Numbered from the stretch's first letter, positions 52,030 to 63,998 are shown. The stretch: DNA of 64,000 bases from Eurosta solidaginis (GCF_040869045.1 NC_090323.1:267348392-267412391); one strand, 5' to 3'. The notes: generated from the letters alone by a model not told the origin. Numbers and translations: made by a program.

Positions 52030-52890
52030 TAGTTGTGCATCTATTTGGCACAACGTCGGGGAGTAACCAACACCCGAGCATTTTTCAAGCGGAAGTATTC
52101 GCCATAATCCAGTGCGCTGACCTGAACCTTCAGCGCGAATACTCCAATGAAACAATTGCTATACTCAGTGACAGTCAGGCCGCCCTCAAGGCAATCTCAG
52201 CGTTTGAAATAACACAGCACTGGTCCTTGAGTGCGTTGAAAAGCTAAATCAACTAAGAGCACACAACGAACTACTGCTGGCCTGGGTTCCTGGCCACAGC
52301 GGGGTTGAAGGTAACGAGCAGGTGGACAGCCTGGCCAGAGAGGCAACAACGACATGACCTATTGGTCCCGAGCCGTTCCTGCCAGTAAGCCCGCAGGAAT
52401 TTAGGGGGCATCTATTAGTAGAATAAAGAGGAAAAAGGGAAGCACACTGGCGCGTTATGCAAGGCCTGATACAATCTAAGTTACTGTTAGGGGGTTACAG
52501 TACAACTCGATATAGGGCACTGATAGGCCTCTCGAAAGATAACCTAAGAATCCTAATAGCTATTCTTACAGGACACTGTAGACTAAACAGTCACATGAAA
52601 AAGTTGGGTATAGTACCGGACAGCACATGCCGATTTTGTGATCGATCAGCGGAGACGGCGGACCATATCCTCCTGGAATGTGACGCAATCTCAAAACTTA
52701 GGGCTAAGTTTATGGGCTCACCATGGCCAGAGCATTCTCACATCAAATCCCTCAAGCCAGGTGAACTGCTGGGGTTCATCAGAGATGTTGGCTTGGATGA
52801 GGTGGTGTGAAGTAGCTGAGGGCACAATAGACCAATGGTCGCAGTGCGATCCTCCATTAATTATCTATCTAACACCAATACCACAGGTTT
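52030..52890 (+). pseudogene. 5'-truncated LOA-like LINE relic (RNase H and C-terminus)
   Basis: Encodes, across frame breaks, FQAEVFAIIQCADLN, LSDSQAALKAI, WVPGHSGVEGNEQ and then an open piece (52457-52810) with RILIAILTGHCRLNSHMKKL and a CX2CX8HX4C knuckle (CRFCDRSAETADHILLEC), ending LGFIRDVGLDEVV. It is close to LINE B in sequence. The 3' end resembles LINE B (GAGGGCACAATAGACCAATG, ATTATCTATCTAACAC). Dead copy. Confidence 0.82.
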
Positions 52891-52899
52891 AAAACCTAA

Positions 52900-53289
52900 G
52901 TCATTGCAGCCGTTTTCTACACCTTATAACATCTACCTATTAACATTCACCGTTCCTCTTGCCACTGGTCTCTAATCAAAGGAATACATGTTCTATGGCT
53001 TGGCATTCTTACCACGAAATTAACAAAAAATTAAAATAGAAACTTTTTGAAATTTGAATTTAGATTCAAAAATATGCTCCACAATAATCTAAATTTTAGC
53101 TTACGCTCTGCCTTGCCGATATTTTCCAGTGACTTAGGGTTGTTCTCTGGGCAGCAATTTAGGCAAACTCGCACTCAGCCTAATTTTCATTTGTAAAATC
53201 TTGTTATTATTTGGCGCCCAACGTGGGGCTGCAGCCAATTTCAGATCAGTGCATTATAAAGGGTCCATAGATCCTAGCTCATTGTCTAA
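52900..53289 (+). repeat. LTR relic with tRNA-Lys-type primer binding site
   Basis: TGGCGCCCAACGTGGGGC at 53215-53232 is the primer binding site sequence complementary to tRNA-Lys that gypsy-type elements use. The preceding 300 bp or so would be the end of a 5' LTR. The following leader is interrupted by the SINE at 53302-53718. I see no gag or pol nearby, so this is a stub. Confidence 0.55.
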
Positions 53290-53301
53290 CCGGCGGCAGT
53301 T

Positions 53302-53718
53302 GTTGTTGTTGTTGTTGTAGCGATAAGGTTGCTCCCCGAAGGCTTTGGGGAGTGTTATCGATGTGATGGTCCTTTGCCGGATACAAATCCGGTACGCTCC
53401 GGTACCATAGCACCATTAAGGTGCTAGCCCGACCATCTCGGGAACGATTTATGTGGCCACATTAAACCTTCAGGCCATTCCCTCCCTCCCTACCCCCAAG
53501 TTCCATGAGGAGCTTGGGGTCGCCAGAGCCACGTCTGTTAGTGAAACAGGATTCGCCGCGGATAGGTGAGGTTGACAATTGGGTTTGGAGAAGCTATATA
53601 TTGCGCTGGCAACATGAAAGGTTGCGCTACACAGCCCCTTGAATCTGGTATTTTAGTCGCCTCTTACGACAGGCATACCTACCGCGGGTATATTCTGATC
53701 CCCTAACCCGCTGGGGGA
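53302..53718 (-). mobile_element. SINE with (CAA)n tail, complete minus-strand copy
   Basis: A 417-bp insertion with the exact 12-bp duplication CCGGCGGCAGTT (53290-53301 and 53719-53730). On the minus strand it starts CCCCCAGCGGGTTAGGGG, contains CGTAAGAGGCGACTAAAATA, CCCAATTGTCAACCTCACCT and GTTCCCGAGATGGTCGGGCT, and ends CCTTATCGCTACAACAACAA. Its 3' end and tail resemble those of LINE X (GCACTGCTACAACAACAACA). No pol III boxes were identified with confidence. Confidence 0.88.
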
Positions 53719-53730
53719 CCGGCGGCAGTT

Positions 53731-53931
53731 AACAACACGAAGCTAATATTTGACCAGCACTCCACCAAGCATGCATCAAATCGTGTTCATTTAAAAGACA
53801 ACAACAGGACCATAGATCCTTACTGAAATTTTGTACCGCAACTTCGTTGAATTTTAAAGTATTATATATATATCCAATCTTCAGCAAAAACTTACACAAG
53901 AGGAAACGATCTTCAACCAAAATAAGTTCAG
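53731..53931 (+). other. Leader continuation of the LTR relic
   Basis: AT-rich DNA after the second copy of the SINE duplication; it continues the leader of the relic at 52900-53289. No gag sequence is recognisable. Confidence 0.4.
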
Positions 53932-54060
53932 AATAAAATTTGGATTCATAAAAATAACAACACCTTTGTTGTTTTAAAGGAATTGAATTCTCTATGAGAA
54001 TTTTGATAAATGAAAAGATCTTTTGATCTGGTGTTATTTTTATGAATCCAAATTTTATTG
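53932..54060. repeat. Small palindromic MITE
   Basis: Inverted arms ATAAAATTTGGATTCATAAA at 53934 and the reverse complement ending near 54059, with AAATAACA(A)CACC continuing the left arm. Length about 127 bp. Confidence 0.8.
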
Positions 54061-54061
54061 C

Positions 54062-54510
54062 AACCAGTTAATCAAACATTATAAAATATGTACAGTAATG
54101 CAGTCTACAAAAATGTTCGAAAAACACTATTGAGAATATGACGTAAGTTATCGAACAGCAATTGAACAGGTGATCCAGCCTGTTTATCATTGTGGACGTT
54201 TTTTTCCAACATTTGCCACTTGTGTGAACTCACAATGGTGTTATCAGAACTGCTGATTGCTTCTTCTTGATTATTCTTCACACAACGCCTTATACAACAA
54301 TTTGTCAATCGAAATCATTGTGATTCCCTACAAGTGGCGAATATTTGTAAAAATGTTCACAATAGTCAACAGCCTTGATCGCCTGTTAAATTGTTTAATT
54401 CGACTACTTAAATCATTTGCTCGAAAGTATTCTTCAAACATTTTTGTAAAAGTCTGGTGTATTGAAACATTTATATATTTTAAAATGCTTGCTTGATTAG
54501 CTGCTCACAC
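54062..54510. repeat. Foldback element with imperfect arms
   Basis: Left arm around 54062-54240 and right arm around 54330-54500 are inverted diverged copies, e.g. CTACAAAAATGTTCGAAAA on the left and ACATTTTTGTAAAAGTCTGG on the right. The left arm also resembles 51620-51870. Non-coding. Confidence 0.65.
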
Positions 54511-54856
54511 TTTCTCTATTACTAGATTTTATTAACGAATATTAATATGCAGCTTGATTTTCTATGGATACATTTAGAAGAAAGGTGTTTTGAAACACAA
54601 AGACACAAACATTCCATTTTCTGGCCATTCGTAACAAAAATTCTCCCTGTCAAGGCTGACAGGTATTTATAGTATGTACAAACACACAACAAATTGGCAT
54701 TTTATACCATTTGGGCAATTTATTACGCAATTTATCATATAATAAATTGTAATAATAAATTGCCAATTTAAAAAAATTGCGTTATAAATTGTTTCAAACT
54801 GCAAATGCTACATTGTAAAGTGTGTTTATTGAGTAGATTTAAATGTCAGTTACGCA
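54511..54856. other. Unassigned DNA
   Basis: Repeated AATTTATTA-type AT-rich phrases. No gene. Confidence 0.4.
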
Positions 54857-55107
54857 TGACTCAATTATATGGTTGGCTCATCTCATCAGCTGATTTTATT
54901 TTTTTTCATTTCACTGAAGTAGGGATTGTTAAAAGAGGATGGCAAACTCAAAATGAAACCAAACCAATGAACACATTTTCTTACAACACACAAAAATTTC
55001 AAAGTTTTATGTTTTCATTCCATTCCATTCGCCTAATACCAACACGCAAATTTTTACAGTCTGAACAAAGGTATGTTGTTGATGTAGAGATGAGCCAACC
55101 AGCTATC
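54857..55107. repeat. MITE with TGGCTCAAC-type ends, copy 2
   Basis: Matches the element at 36265-36521 in inverted orientation, with shared interior (GGCGAATGGAATGGAATGAA read on the minus strand) and ends TATATGGTTGGCTCATCTCA and GAGATGAGCCAACCAGCTAT. The open frame through it is fortuitous. Confidence 0.72.
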
Positions 55108-55305
55108 AAATTACTATTGTGTAAGCTAAATTGATTTGTATGAACACCATTCAATTTAAATCGAAAAGCCAATTCAATTCGGTAATTTCCACATTTTCGT
55201 AAAATTTAGAAATCTGCTCTCGTTTTTGGTCAACAGTTTGGAAATATTAAAAGCAACTTCACATAAAAAACACAACGCCGTACAAAAGAAAAACTTTGAT
55301 CTGCC
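55108..55305. other. Unassigned DNA
   Basis: No gene or defined repeat. Confidence 0.4.
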
Positions 55306-55480
55306 CCCACTCTAAGGGATCATAATGCTGACAAATTATAAAAGCTAAATTCCATAGCTTTCTTACATACGACGTATGACCATATGGAACTAAATGTTGC
55401 TTGCTTTTCTGCGCGTAGCGAAACTGAAATTTGGGAGCTTATATAATTTGTCAGCACTGTGATCCCTTAGAGTAAAAACA
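55306..55480. repeat. MITE with CTCTAAGGGATCA ends
   Basis: Inverted ends ACTCTAAGGGATCATAATGC and, read from the right, ACTCTAAGGGATCACAGTGC, both followed by TGACAAATTATA. Length about 172 bp. It lies upstream of the TCAIM-like gene. Confidence 0.82.
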
Positions 55481-56011
55481 ACACGTAGCACCTTTTTTTT
55501 GGATTAGGAGCTGCATAACCATCTCCGATCATAGCCTTAAAATCAACCTTCAGAGGATGTTAGACCCAATTAGTTTAGAAAATTACGTAGACTTTCCTTT
55601 CATATGTTCGTCTTTGCTTAAAATTTGAAAGGCTCCATTTTTCCTTTTCCGCTCTTTATTTTCAAACCCGATTTCGCCGTATCGCCCTATTGAAACGCCT
55701 GGCAACCATACAAGTCGAAAACCCCTCAAAATTTGTTGGCTCAGCTCATTCCTGTTTTGTTTTTCATTTTGTTTTTATTTTCGGTAGGTTTTTAGTTGAT
55801 TTTACGCAAGTTAATACTTGCTGCAAAATAATAATTTTTCATGTCCAAAATTGTGTTACAGTTTAAAAAATTTTCGCCATTATCTTAAAATGATTATTTA
55901 AAGCAATTAGAATACACCATATGATTGTTACCGAGTAATTTGCTTTTTGAATGTTCCTCGGTGCTCAATAAAATACATCATTGTATACATCATTGTTTAC
56001 CGCCAGCAGAG
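55481..56011 (+). other. 5' flank of the TCAIM-like gene
   Basis: About 530 bp of AT-rich DNA that presumably includes the promoter and 5' UTR. No TATA box stands out. Confidence 0.4.
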
Positions 56012-57566
56012 ATGTTCTCCCGTTGGAATTTAGTTACTGCGAAAAATTCAAACAAATTGCAATCCTTACCATGGTCAGACATTTTATGGAGGCATATTAG
56101 CAGTGAGCTGACAAACGCTCTCCGACCCTTCTATTTTGCGGTGCATCCAGATTTGTTTGGACAACATCCGGAGCAACGCAATGTAAATGAAAATTCTTTA
56201 AAGCTTTTGAGCGCACATATGGAATCATTATATGAGCGCAAATACCACGCATTGCATGAAACTAAAACGTTACAGTTCTACATACGTGATGATAAGGCGA
56301 GCTCGCGTGATACTTTCAAATTAATTAAGGTGACATTGGATCAACGATCAAAAGACCCAAAAGCTTTAGTACAACGCTTGTTGGAATTGTGTAATCTTCC
56401 AACGGAATATGTCAAAACGATCAAACCATTGCCGTACGCAGCAGCAACAAGCGCCACAGCAACCGCGGCGGGTTTCGCCAATGCCGTGAATCCATTCAAC
56501 ACTGGAGGAGATTATAATTACGGCACTCAATTCTCAGCTTTCGAAAATGCCTTTACTTATGTAAGTTTGAAGTCAGTGTCAAAGCAAGTGCATTTTTAAG
56601 CTAATATATTAATTACAGGCAAAGGAAGAGCAAAAGAAAACATTGGATGCTTGGTTAAAGGAAAATGTATCAGTAGCGAAAATGCGCTCCGCTGAATTAG
56701 ATGATTTGAAAGATGAAGTAAAGAAATTACAACAAGCTGTAACAAAGCGTTTACAACTAAAGGATATACGTTATGATTGCGGATGGAATTACGAACATTT
56801 TCGTGGCTGTTTGAAATCTTTAGAACGTATGACCGATTTGCATGCTGATGTAATGGGCTCGTTGAAAAATCGCATATTAGTTTTTGCACCCTTCACTGGT
56901 GTAAGCCTCGAAGGACACATAATGTTATTTACCGGCGATGTGCTAACAAGTTGGAAAGATTTTATAAAAAACATTCCTGAGCACGATGAGTTTCTAAAAA
57001 GGGTTCCGTTGTATGAAAACACATTGTCTCAAGTATTGCTCAATATAAAAATTGGTCGTAGAAAATTTATGCCTAAACAACAAGCACGCGAGTACGCATC
57101 CCATTTAATTAAGGTGACAACAACAATCGGTGACTACCTAACTGTAAATAAGTTTCCCAAAACTTGGCCAGCTACACTGGAAGACTATGAAATTGTTATC
57201 GAATCAGAGGCTGGTCCTCTGATGGTAAATCCTGAAGGTCAATTAATTGCGCCAGCAACATGCCCAGGCTTCATGTTAGTCGATTTTTTAACCGCGAATT
57301 TAAATACAGCTAAGGAAAATACGAAAAAGTATCAAGCACAAAAGGCAGTGGAACGACAATTGACTGCAAAGTGCACAGAAAAACTAAAATTACAAACATT
57401 AACTAAAGATGACTCCGTAACGCCAGATAAAATGATAGACACGTTGAACAAGCTATTAGAATGTGAGGGCATGCATTTCAAAGAATTAAATTTGCATATA
57501 ACAAATTATTATTCGGTGCTTACGGACGGTATTGTGTGCATACCCTGGGACTTTATACCAAGGTAG
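56012..57566 (+). CDS. TCAIM: TCAIM-like mitochondrial protein (two exons)
   Basis: Exon 1 is 56012-56560 and exon 2 is 56619-57566, with a 58-bp intron (GTAAGT, ACAG). The joined frame is 498 residues. The first ATG gives a basic, aromatic N-terminus (MFSRWNLVTAKNSNKLQS) suited to a mitochondrial presequence. Next comes the family signature NALRPFYFAVHPDLFGQHPE with VNENSLKLLSAHMESL (the DUF4460 region). The DUF4461-like second half carries GWNYEHFRGCLKSLERM and ends YYSVLTDGIVCIPWDFIPR, matching the C-terminus of human TCAIM (YSVMQDGDLCIPW). TCAIM is a mitochondrial protein of uncertain biochemical role. An in-frame extension to 55925 lacks an ATG. No defects seen. Confidence 0.9.
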
Positions 57567-57578
57567 CATTGCAAATTG

Positions 57579-57580
<2 letters not shown>

Positions 57581-57612
<32 letters not shown>
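57581..57612. repeat. (AT)n microsatellite
   Basis: About 15 consecutive AT/TA units directly after the TCAIM-like stop codon, probably in the 3' UTR. Confidence 0.9.
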
Positions 57613-57618
<6 letters not shown>

Positions 57619-58696
57619 CTGTGGCTATGTATTTTTATTATTAACACAAATTTGTAAATATCCGTATAATTTAAATCTTTCCAAGTTATTCCTACAATTG
57701 AAACTAAGATAAATATTTCGCTAGAATACAAATTTTTTTTATGTAAATGTGTAGAGAGGCTAGGAGTGGTCGCATCTATTGAATCAGTGCTTTAATCTTA
57801 TTTTATTTTTTTCAATTTCAAATATGCAAAAAAATTTTCTTTACATTAACTTGAAGATAAATATATTAATTACAATACCGCCATAATTAACACTTACAGC
57901 CTGATTCTAATGTGGTAACAACTTTCTTCACCACGGCAACTTTCTTCATGTAGTAACTTTTGTACCCTTTTGGTATTCTGCCCCCGAAAGTAGCCGGATA
58001 ATTGTTTACCCACTAAAATAGGTGGAAACATCGATGTAACCACACAAAAGCTGTTGTTTAGAAAAAGGCAATACTGAAAAATCAAGAATTGTGAGCGCAA
58101 ATAAGTAAACATAATAGTAAAAAACTGTTGCCTCTTGCTATACATATTTGTTTCCATGTACTTTCAGAGTATATATTACAATATAGCTATGTAAAAACGT
58201 ATGCATGTATGCACATATGTATATACACATCGTCCCGTTTATTCGTTAACATCGTATCTACGAGTGACACATATTCGGTAAAGCCATGGCGGAACCATAC
58301 ACGGTGACATACCTACAAACATAAATAAAACTTCCATGTACTTCGTTTTTGTAAATTCGATGGACAAATGTTAAAATCGTACTGCGCCGGAAGTTGATGT
58401 ATCAAATTAAATAAAACAAGTTTATATTCAGCTGTCCCATGCTGCCACCTTGTATCGTTCCGCCATGGGTAAAGTGAAGAAAACCAACTTTTAAATTTCA
58501 CCACAGACACTGGTGAGTTTTTCGGTGATGACAGCGTTACCACTTTGGCCAGAATCGCGAATAAAACAACTGGTAACGATTTTCGGTTACATAATGTTCT
58601 GGGTACTATTTTACCGGTAACGCTAAGAATCGGGCCGTTAATGTGAACATGATATTAGTTGAACTCATTTGTAATATTAAACCTTGTACTTATTTA
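57613..58696. other. Unassigned intergenic DNA
   Basis: AT-rich with small scattered frames. GTTCCGCCATGGGTAAAG (58459) and TAAAGCCATGGCGGAAC (58280) form a loose inverted pair about 180 bp apart, possibly a MITE remnant. No gene recognised. Confidence 0.4.
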
Positions 58697-58844
58697 AGGC
58701 AGGCTTGGAAACCCTAAAAAATCTATCTTCTCTCAGGCAACTCTGAACGAATGTCATATTGGGGCAGAGTTGGTAATTGTCATCGTCACTTGATAAAAAG
58801 AGAAAAGAGAGGGAAGATAGATTAAAAACTTTTAAAGCCTGCTG
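58697..58844. repeat. Small MITE
   Basis: Inverted arms GCAGGCTTGGAAACCCTAAA, continuing AATCTATCTTCTCTC, on the left and GCAGGCTTTAAAAGTTTTTA, continuing ATCTATCTTCCCTCTC, read from the right. Length about 148 bp. Confidence 0.8.
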
Positions 58845-59198
58845 CGCTATTAATTATATTGTAAATTAATAAATAATAACGTTAAATTTAGCTTGCTTGA
58901 AAACAATATTCTTTCTCTTACTCCGTGAACAATTCTTTAAAATTTTTTAATTGCGATTGGAGATTATTACTTGGATTAGCTATACCGACCAACCTTCGGT
59001 AACGCACGTGCCGCCAAAACTTTGATAGAAAAAGCGGCAACGACGAAGGCATTCGCAAGAATAAAATCCAATAAAATCAACAGCATCCGCATATAAAAGC
59101 GTACATTTTGTTTGCGAATCGATCCATTTCCGATTTAACGCTTGTAAACGCGTGTTCGTATTTTAGGAGTCTCAACTTAATATACTTCATCATCAAGC
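58845..59198 (+). promoter_or_regulatory. Presumed 5' region of the BEL/Pao element
   Basis: Precedes the gag start. A TATA box, TATAAAAG, lies at 59092-59099, about 105 bp upstream of the ATG, and would fit an LTR promoter. The LTR boundaries and primer binding site could not be fixed, because the second LTR is beyond the window. Confidence 0.45.
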
Positions 59199-61070
59199 AT
59201 GTGCATTCGCAATGTCTGCGGAAAAAAGGCAAATGCTAGTGGTACTGAGGATTGGGTGCAGTGCGACGACTGCGAATTATGGTTCCATTTCTAATGTGCT
59301 GGAGTAGAAGCTAGCGTGCAAGATCGCGACTGGAGTTGTGCTTCCTGTACTCAGGCACCTAGTGTGGACGCACCACACACTTCTGCAAACGCAGTGCAGC
59401 CAGCAACTACAACAATAACAACAACATCGGCTGCTACACCAGCACCAGCGACCACATCGGTTAATGCCAACCTCGAAAATCAGAGCGATACTAGCTCACT
59501 AAAATTAGCCGCAGTACCATGCAATGCTATGGACGAACCTGGTGATCAACAAAGGCTCATGCTGGCCATGCTCGAAGAGCGAAGAGCCGCCGAGGAACGA
59601 TTTATAGAACAAAAATATAACATACTTTCACAGATGAACAACGCTTGTTTATCAACGTCGAATTTTTTATCATCGATGCAACATGCATCAAACAATGGGC
59701 CATCAAGTGCTCAAATAGCTGCAAGGCAAGCCATCCCCAAAGACTTACCAACGTTCAGTGGTGACCCGGAAGAGTGGCCGATGTTTATAAGTACATTCGA
59801 CCACAGCACATCCGTCGCTGGGTTATCAGATGTCGAAAACATGCTCCGGCTACAAAGGTGTCTAAAAGGGCGGGCACGTGATTTGGTGAAAGATAAACTT
59901 CTCTTGCCGGCGATGGTTCCGGATGTCATAAACACATTAAACATGTTTTTTGGTAGGCCAGAACATATCTTGGAGAGGATGATCGACAAGGTACGAAAGC
60001 TTCCTTGTTCAAAAGATAAACTTGAGTCACTTATAGAATTTGCACTCGCGGTGCGGAATATCTGCGCGACAATGGAGACGTGCAAACTCGAAGCACATCT
60101 AAAAGAACTTGTAGACAAATTGCCAAATCACCACAAGCTCAACTGGGCGATGTAGCCTTGCGACAATGTTTCACCATCCATCAAGGTATTCAGCGATTGG
60201 TTGTATCGTATAGCCGAAGCGGCATCAACAGTTGTGTCGCCAGCGTTTATGTACAAAACGGGCTCAATAAACACGCATAGTAGCAACGACAGCCGCGGAT
60301 CAAAGACTCAGTCTAAAGAGGTTCAAAGCAACGTTATCGAGTCTCAACCAAAGCAGACCGTGAAATGTATTGCGTGTGGCACATCGGACCATTCCGCTGC
60401 GCACTGTACACAATTTCAAAACGGATCGGAAAAAGAAAGGTGGAACATGGCGGAGGCCAACAAGGCTTGCTATACGTGTCTCAAGAGTCATCGCAAAAGT
60501 TGTTTTTCAAAAAAGAAGTGCGGCGTAAATGGCTGTATGTTAAAACATCACCCGTTGCTTCACAGCGATCGTACACAAAAATCTGAAAATAAGGCCAATG
60601 ATCAAGCAGAGCATCAGGGCGGCAAGCATAGTACACAATACTTTCGTATTATGCCAGTAAACCTACATTCAGCTGGAAAGACTGTCGAAGTGTTTGCATT
60701 TTTGGACAAAGGGTCTTCCGTAACGCTTAAAGACGAGTCGATGTTTCGAGAACTCGGTGTTAAAGGGGTTCCAGCACCGATATATTTGCAATGGACCAGC
60801 AATACTACGGGTAATGAAAATAATTCGGTGCGAGCGTCGATTCAAATTTCCGCACTAAATAGTAGTAAGCTGTATTGGCTCAATGACGTGCATACGGTTG
60901 AAAACATCGCTTTGCCCAAGCAGTCCATGAACGCAGAAGAGCTCCAATCTAAGTGTTCGCACCTAAGAGTTATTCCTATGCCGTCATATTCGGACATTCG
61001 ACCGATGCTGCTCATCGGCACCGATAATTGGAAAATTGCTGTTCCGCGTAAAATACGCGAAGGCAAGTGA
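59199..61070 (+). pseudogene. BEL/Pao gag and protease relic
   Basis: Starts MCIRNVCGKKANASGTED and forms a PHD-type finger (VQCDDCELWFHF...DRDWSCASC) broken by TAA at 59292-59294. Next come a Thr/Ala-rich linker, the BEL/Pao gag core (LPTFSGDPEEWPMFISTFDH, LKGRARDLVKDK) to a frameshift near 60150, and after it two zinc knuckles (CIACGTSDHSAAHC, CYTCLKSHRKSCFSKKKCG). The protease (AFLDKGSSVTL) has Lys where Asp/Glu usually follows the catalytic Asp. A further break is at 61068. Confidence 0.88.
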
Positions 61071-61276
61071 AGCGAACCTATCGCGTCAAAATGTTTGTTG
61101 GGATGGGGCGTTCAAGGAACTTCGAATGCAGCGAGCTACGTGACGATGCATCACTGTGATTGTGGGTAGCAAGAGCTCAACGACGTCGTTAAAGATAGTT
61201 TTAATCTAGACGCAGTAAAACCACACAATCTGCAGTCTAATGATGATAAGAAGGCTATGTAAATTCTAGGTCGAAC

Positions 61277-63181
61277 TTGCACAAAAACAGATGGACGTTT
61301 TTATATTGGCCTTTTGTGGCGCAACGAAAACGAGTCGCTACGCGAAAGCTACACGAACGCATTCAACCCTCTTACATGTTTAAAAACAAAATAAGTCGAC
61401 AGCCAGAAATGTATGATAAAATCAACGATCAAATAGACAATCTAATTCGAAAGGGATATGCGTTACAACTATCAGAAAACGAAATGGCAATTAAGCCTGA
61501 CCGCACTTGGTATTTACCAATACTTATAACTCTTAATCCCAATAAACCAAATAAGGTGCGACTTGTGTGGGACGCCGCCGCAAAGTCTCATTGCAAATCA
61601 TAAAATGACTTTTTGCTAACAGGGCCGGATTTACTAAAACCACTTGTCGAAGTACTTCTAGCATTCAGAGTTGGTCAGGTGGCCGTGTGCGGTGACATCG
61701 CGGAGATGTTTCACAGAATCAACATCCGCGATGAAGACATGCACGCCCAACGGTTCATGTGGTACGATAAGTCGAACAACCAAACAAAGGTATACGTTAT
61801 GCGCGCAATGACTTTCGGCATAAGTTGCGGGCCCTGTATCGCCCATTATGTCCGAAATGCAGAGGAGTATCGCAACATATATCCACGCGCATATGAAGCC
61901 ATCAACAATGCGCATTATGTCGACGATTACATTGACGCGGCAGACAACGACGAGGCAGCCTTGGAGGTAGCGGAACAAGTCCGTAAAGTCCATCTAGCCG
62001 GCGGATTCGAAATACGTAATTGGGCATCAAATTCCGTAGTTGTTCTAGCAAAGCTACTTGGCGGCAACTCAGGCATGCAAACATCAGTCCAGTTTGGAGA
62101 TACCGAAAAAATACTAGGTATGTATTGGGAACCACAGTCTGACGTTTTTAAATTTATTCTCAGGTTCACCCGACTGCGTCGAGATCTGTTCACACAGGAC
62201 GTAGTTCCAACTAAAAGGGAAGTACTCCAAGTACTGATGTCGGTTTTCAATCCCTTGGGGCTGTTAGCACGCTATACAGTGGGGCTAAAAATATTGTGCC
62301 AACGAGTCTGGCGAGCAAATATTGGGTGGGATGAAGAACTTCCCGAGACACTATACGTAGACTGGTTAAAATGGAGGCAACTTTTACCACCGATTGAAGC
62401 GGTAGAAATTCCGAGATGCTACTCACGTAATCTGAAATTCGCTACCGACGTCGGCATTCATACGTTCGTTGATGTCAGCGAACATGCCTATGCTGCAGTT
62501 TGCTATGTGAGGGTACGCCAAGGAGACGACGTCGACATGTCATTGATAGCGGCAAAAAGTAAAGTCGCTCCATTAAAACCAGTCTCCATTCCTCGTTTGG
62601 AACTGCAAGCCGCCGTAGTGGGAGTACGCTTGCCGCAAAAGGTACGAAAAATACGTGGGCTTGAACACCGAAACACCACGTATTGGTCAGATTCCAAATC
62701 CGTACTGCAATGGCTTAATATGGACCCACGCAGCTTTCAGCAATTCGTAATGCATCGCGTCGGAGAGATCCTAGAGAGTTCCGACAGCAAACAGTGGCGC
62801 TGGGTTCCTACGAAGCTGAACGTAGCCGATCTAGCCACAAAAATTAACAGCGCGGTCGATGACAAACAGTGGCTGAAAGGGCCTAACTTCTCATTTCTAC
62901 ATAGTAGCATGTGGCCGAGTTCCGATATGCATAACGAGGTATTAGATACCACCGAGCTTCGAAAGCGAGTATGCGTAATCTATAAAGTCGCACCAATAGC
63001 TCTCAATGTTGAGTATTTTTCAAAGTGGCGCAATCTATATAGAGCAGTTGCGACCTTCATCTTGTACATATTCAAGTTAAAATCCAGACGAGTAAGGCGC
63101 ATCATGCCAAAAGAAGTTACACCAGATATGATTGAGATCGCCGAAAATATTCTGTTCAAACAAGCACAAGCTGAAATTTAA
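61277..63181 (+). pseudogene. BEL/Pao RT and RNase H relic
   Basis: 61277-61603 holds the region before RT (PNKPNKVRLVWDAAAK), ending in a frameshift. 61613-63181 is open for 522 codons: RT palm (VAVCGDIAEMFHRINIRDED, FGISCGPCIAHYV, YVDDYIDA), thumb (KREVLQVLMSVFNPLGLLA) and RNase H (FVDVSEHAYAAV, RLELQAA, WSDSKSVLQW, VPTKLNVADLATK). It ends TAA before the integrase part. Confidence 0.92.
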
Positions 63182-63998
63182 TCATCGGAAATTAATATAC
63201 TGTATGCGTGTCACACGCTGAGCAAGCAAAGCAAATTATATCAGCTTAACGCTTATCTCGACGACAAAGGTATTCTGCGCATACGAAGCAGATTAGATTC
63301 AATTAACGAGCACACGGATACCATCGTACTGCCGAGAGAAAGCTACATAACTTTTTTGATTTTTAGAGATTACCACGAAAAGAACCATCATATGGCACAC
63401 GAAACAGTCATTAATAATGTCAAAGGCAAATATTGTATTCCGCGTCTACGAGTATTGTACAATAAAATACGAAAATCTTGCCAGAGGTGCAAAATTAACA
63501 ACGCCTTACCAGAACCTCCACAAATGTCGCCGATACCAGCTGCAAGATTAGCCAGTTTTACTAGACCCTTCACATTCACAGGCGTCGATTATTTTGGTCC
63601 AATACTTGTCAACGTAGGAAGACATAAGGAGAAAAGATGGGGAGTGCTTTATACTTGCTTGACACTCCGGGCAGTACATTTTGAAATCGCTCATGGTCTC
63701 GATACAAATTCTTGTATTATGGCTCTTAGAAACTTCATGGCACGTCGTGGTACTCCAGCGGAGATCTTTTCCGATAACGGCACCAATTTTAAAGCGACAG
63801 AGAAACTCGTCCGAGAAAAACTGATCACGCTTGACTTCGATCGAATTACAGCGACATATGACCGTATTAAGTGGCGCTTCAAACCACCTGGCGCACCCCA
63901 CATGGGAGGCACGTTCTCGTATGAACAACTAAGAACATTTTGCGAAGCATATGCCCCTCATACTCTTTTAATGACGAAAGCTTGCGGTGCGCACTGAT
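63182..63998 (+). pseudogene. BEL/Pao integrase, partial
   Basis: The frame at 63356-63997 carries the HHCC finger (HHMAHE...CQRCKINNA) and the integrase core (FTFTGVDYFGPI, LTLRAVHFEIAHG, RRGTPAEIFSDNGTNFK), with the D-D pair visible and the third acidic residue region damaged or beyond the frame (APHMGGTFSYE). About 175 bp upstream belongs to the linker in another frame. It is truncated by the window edge. Confidence 0.9.

Noticed and set aside
54805..55134. 109-codon plus-strand frame
   Set aside because: Lies across a MITE whose other copy (36265-36521) does not keep the frame; no protein signature.
57894..58543. Minus-strand frames after the TCAIM-like gene
   Set aside because: No recognisable domains, no splice structure, and low-information composition.
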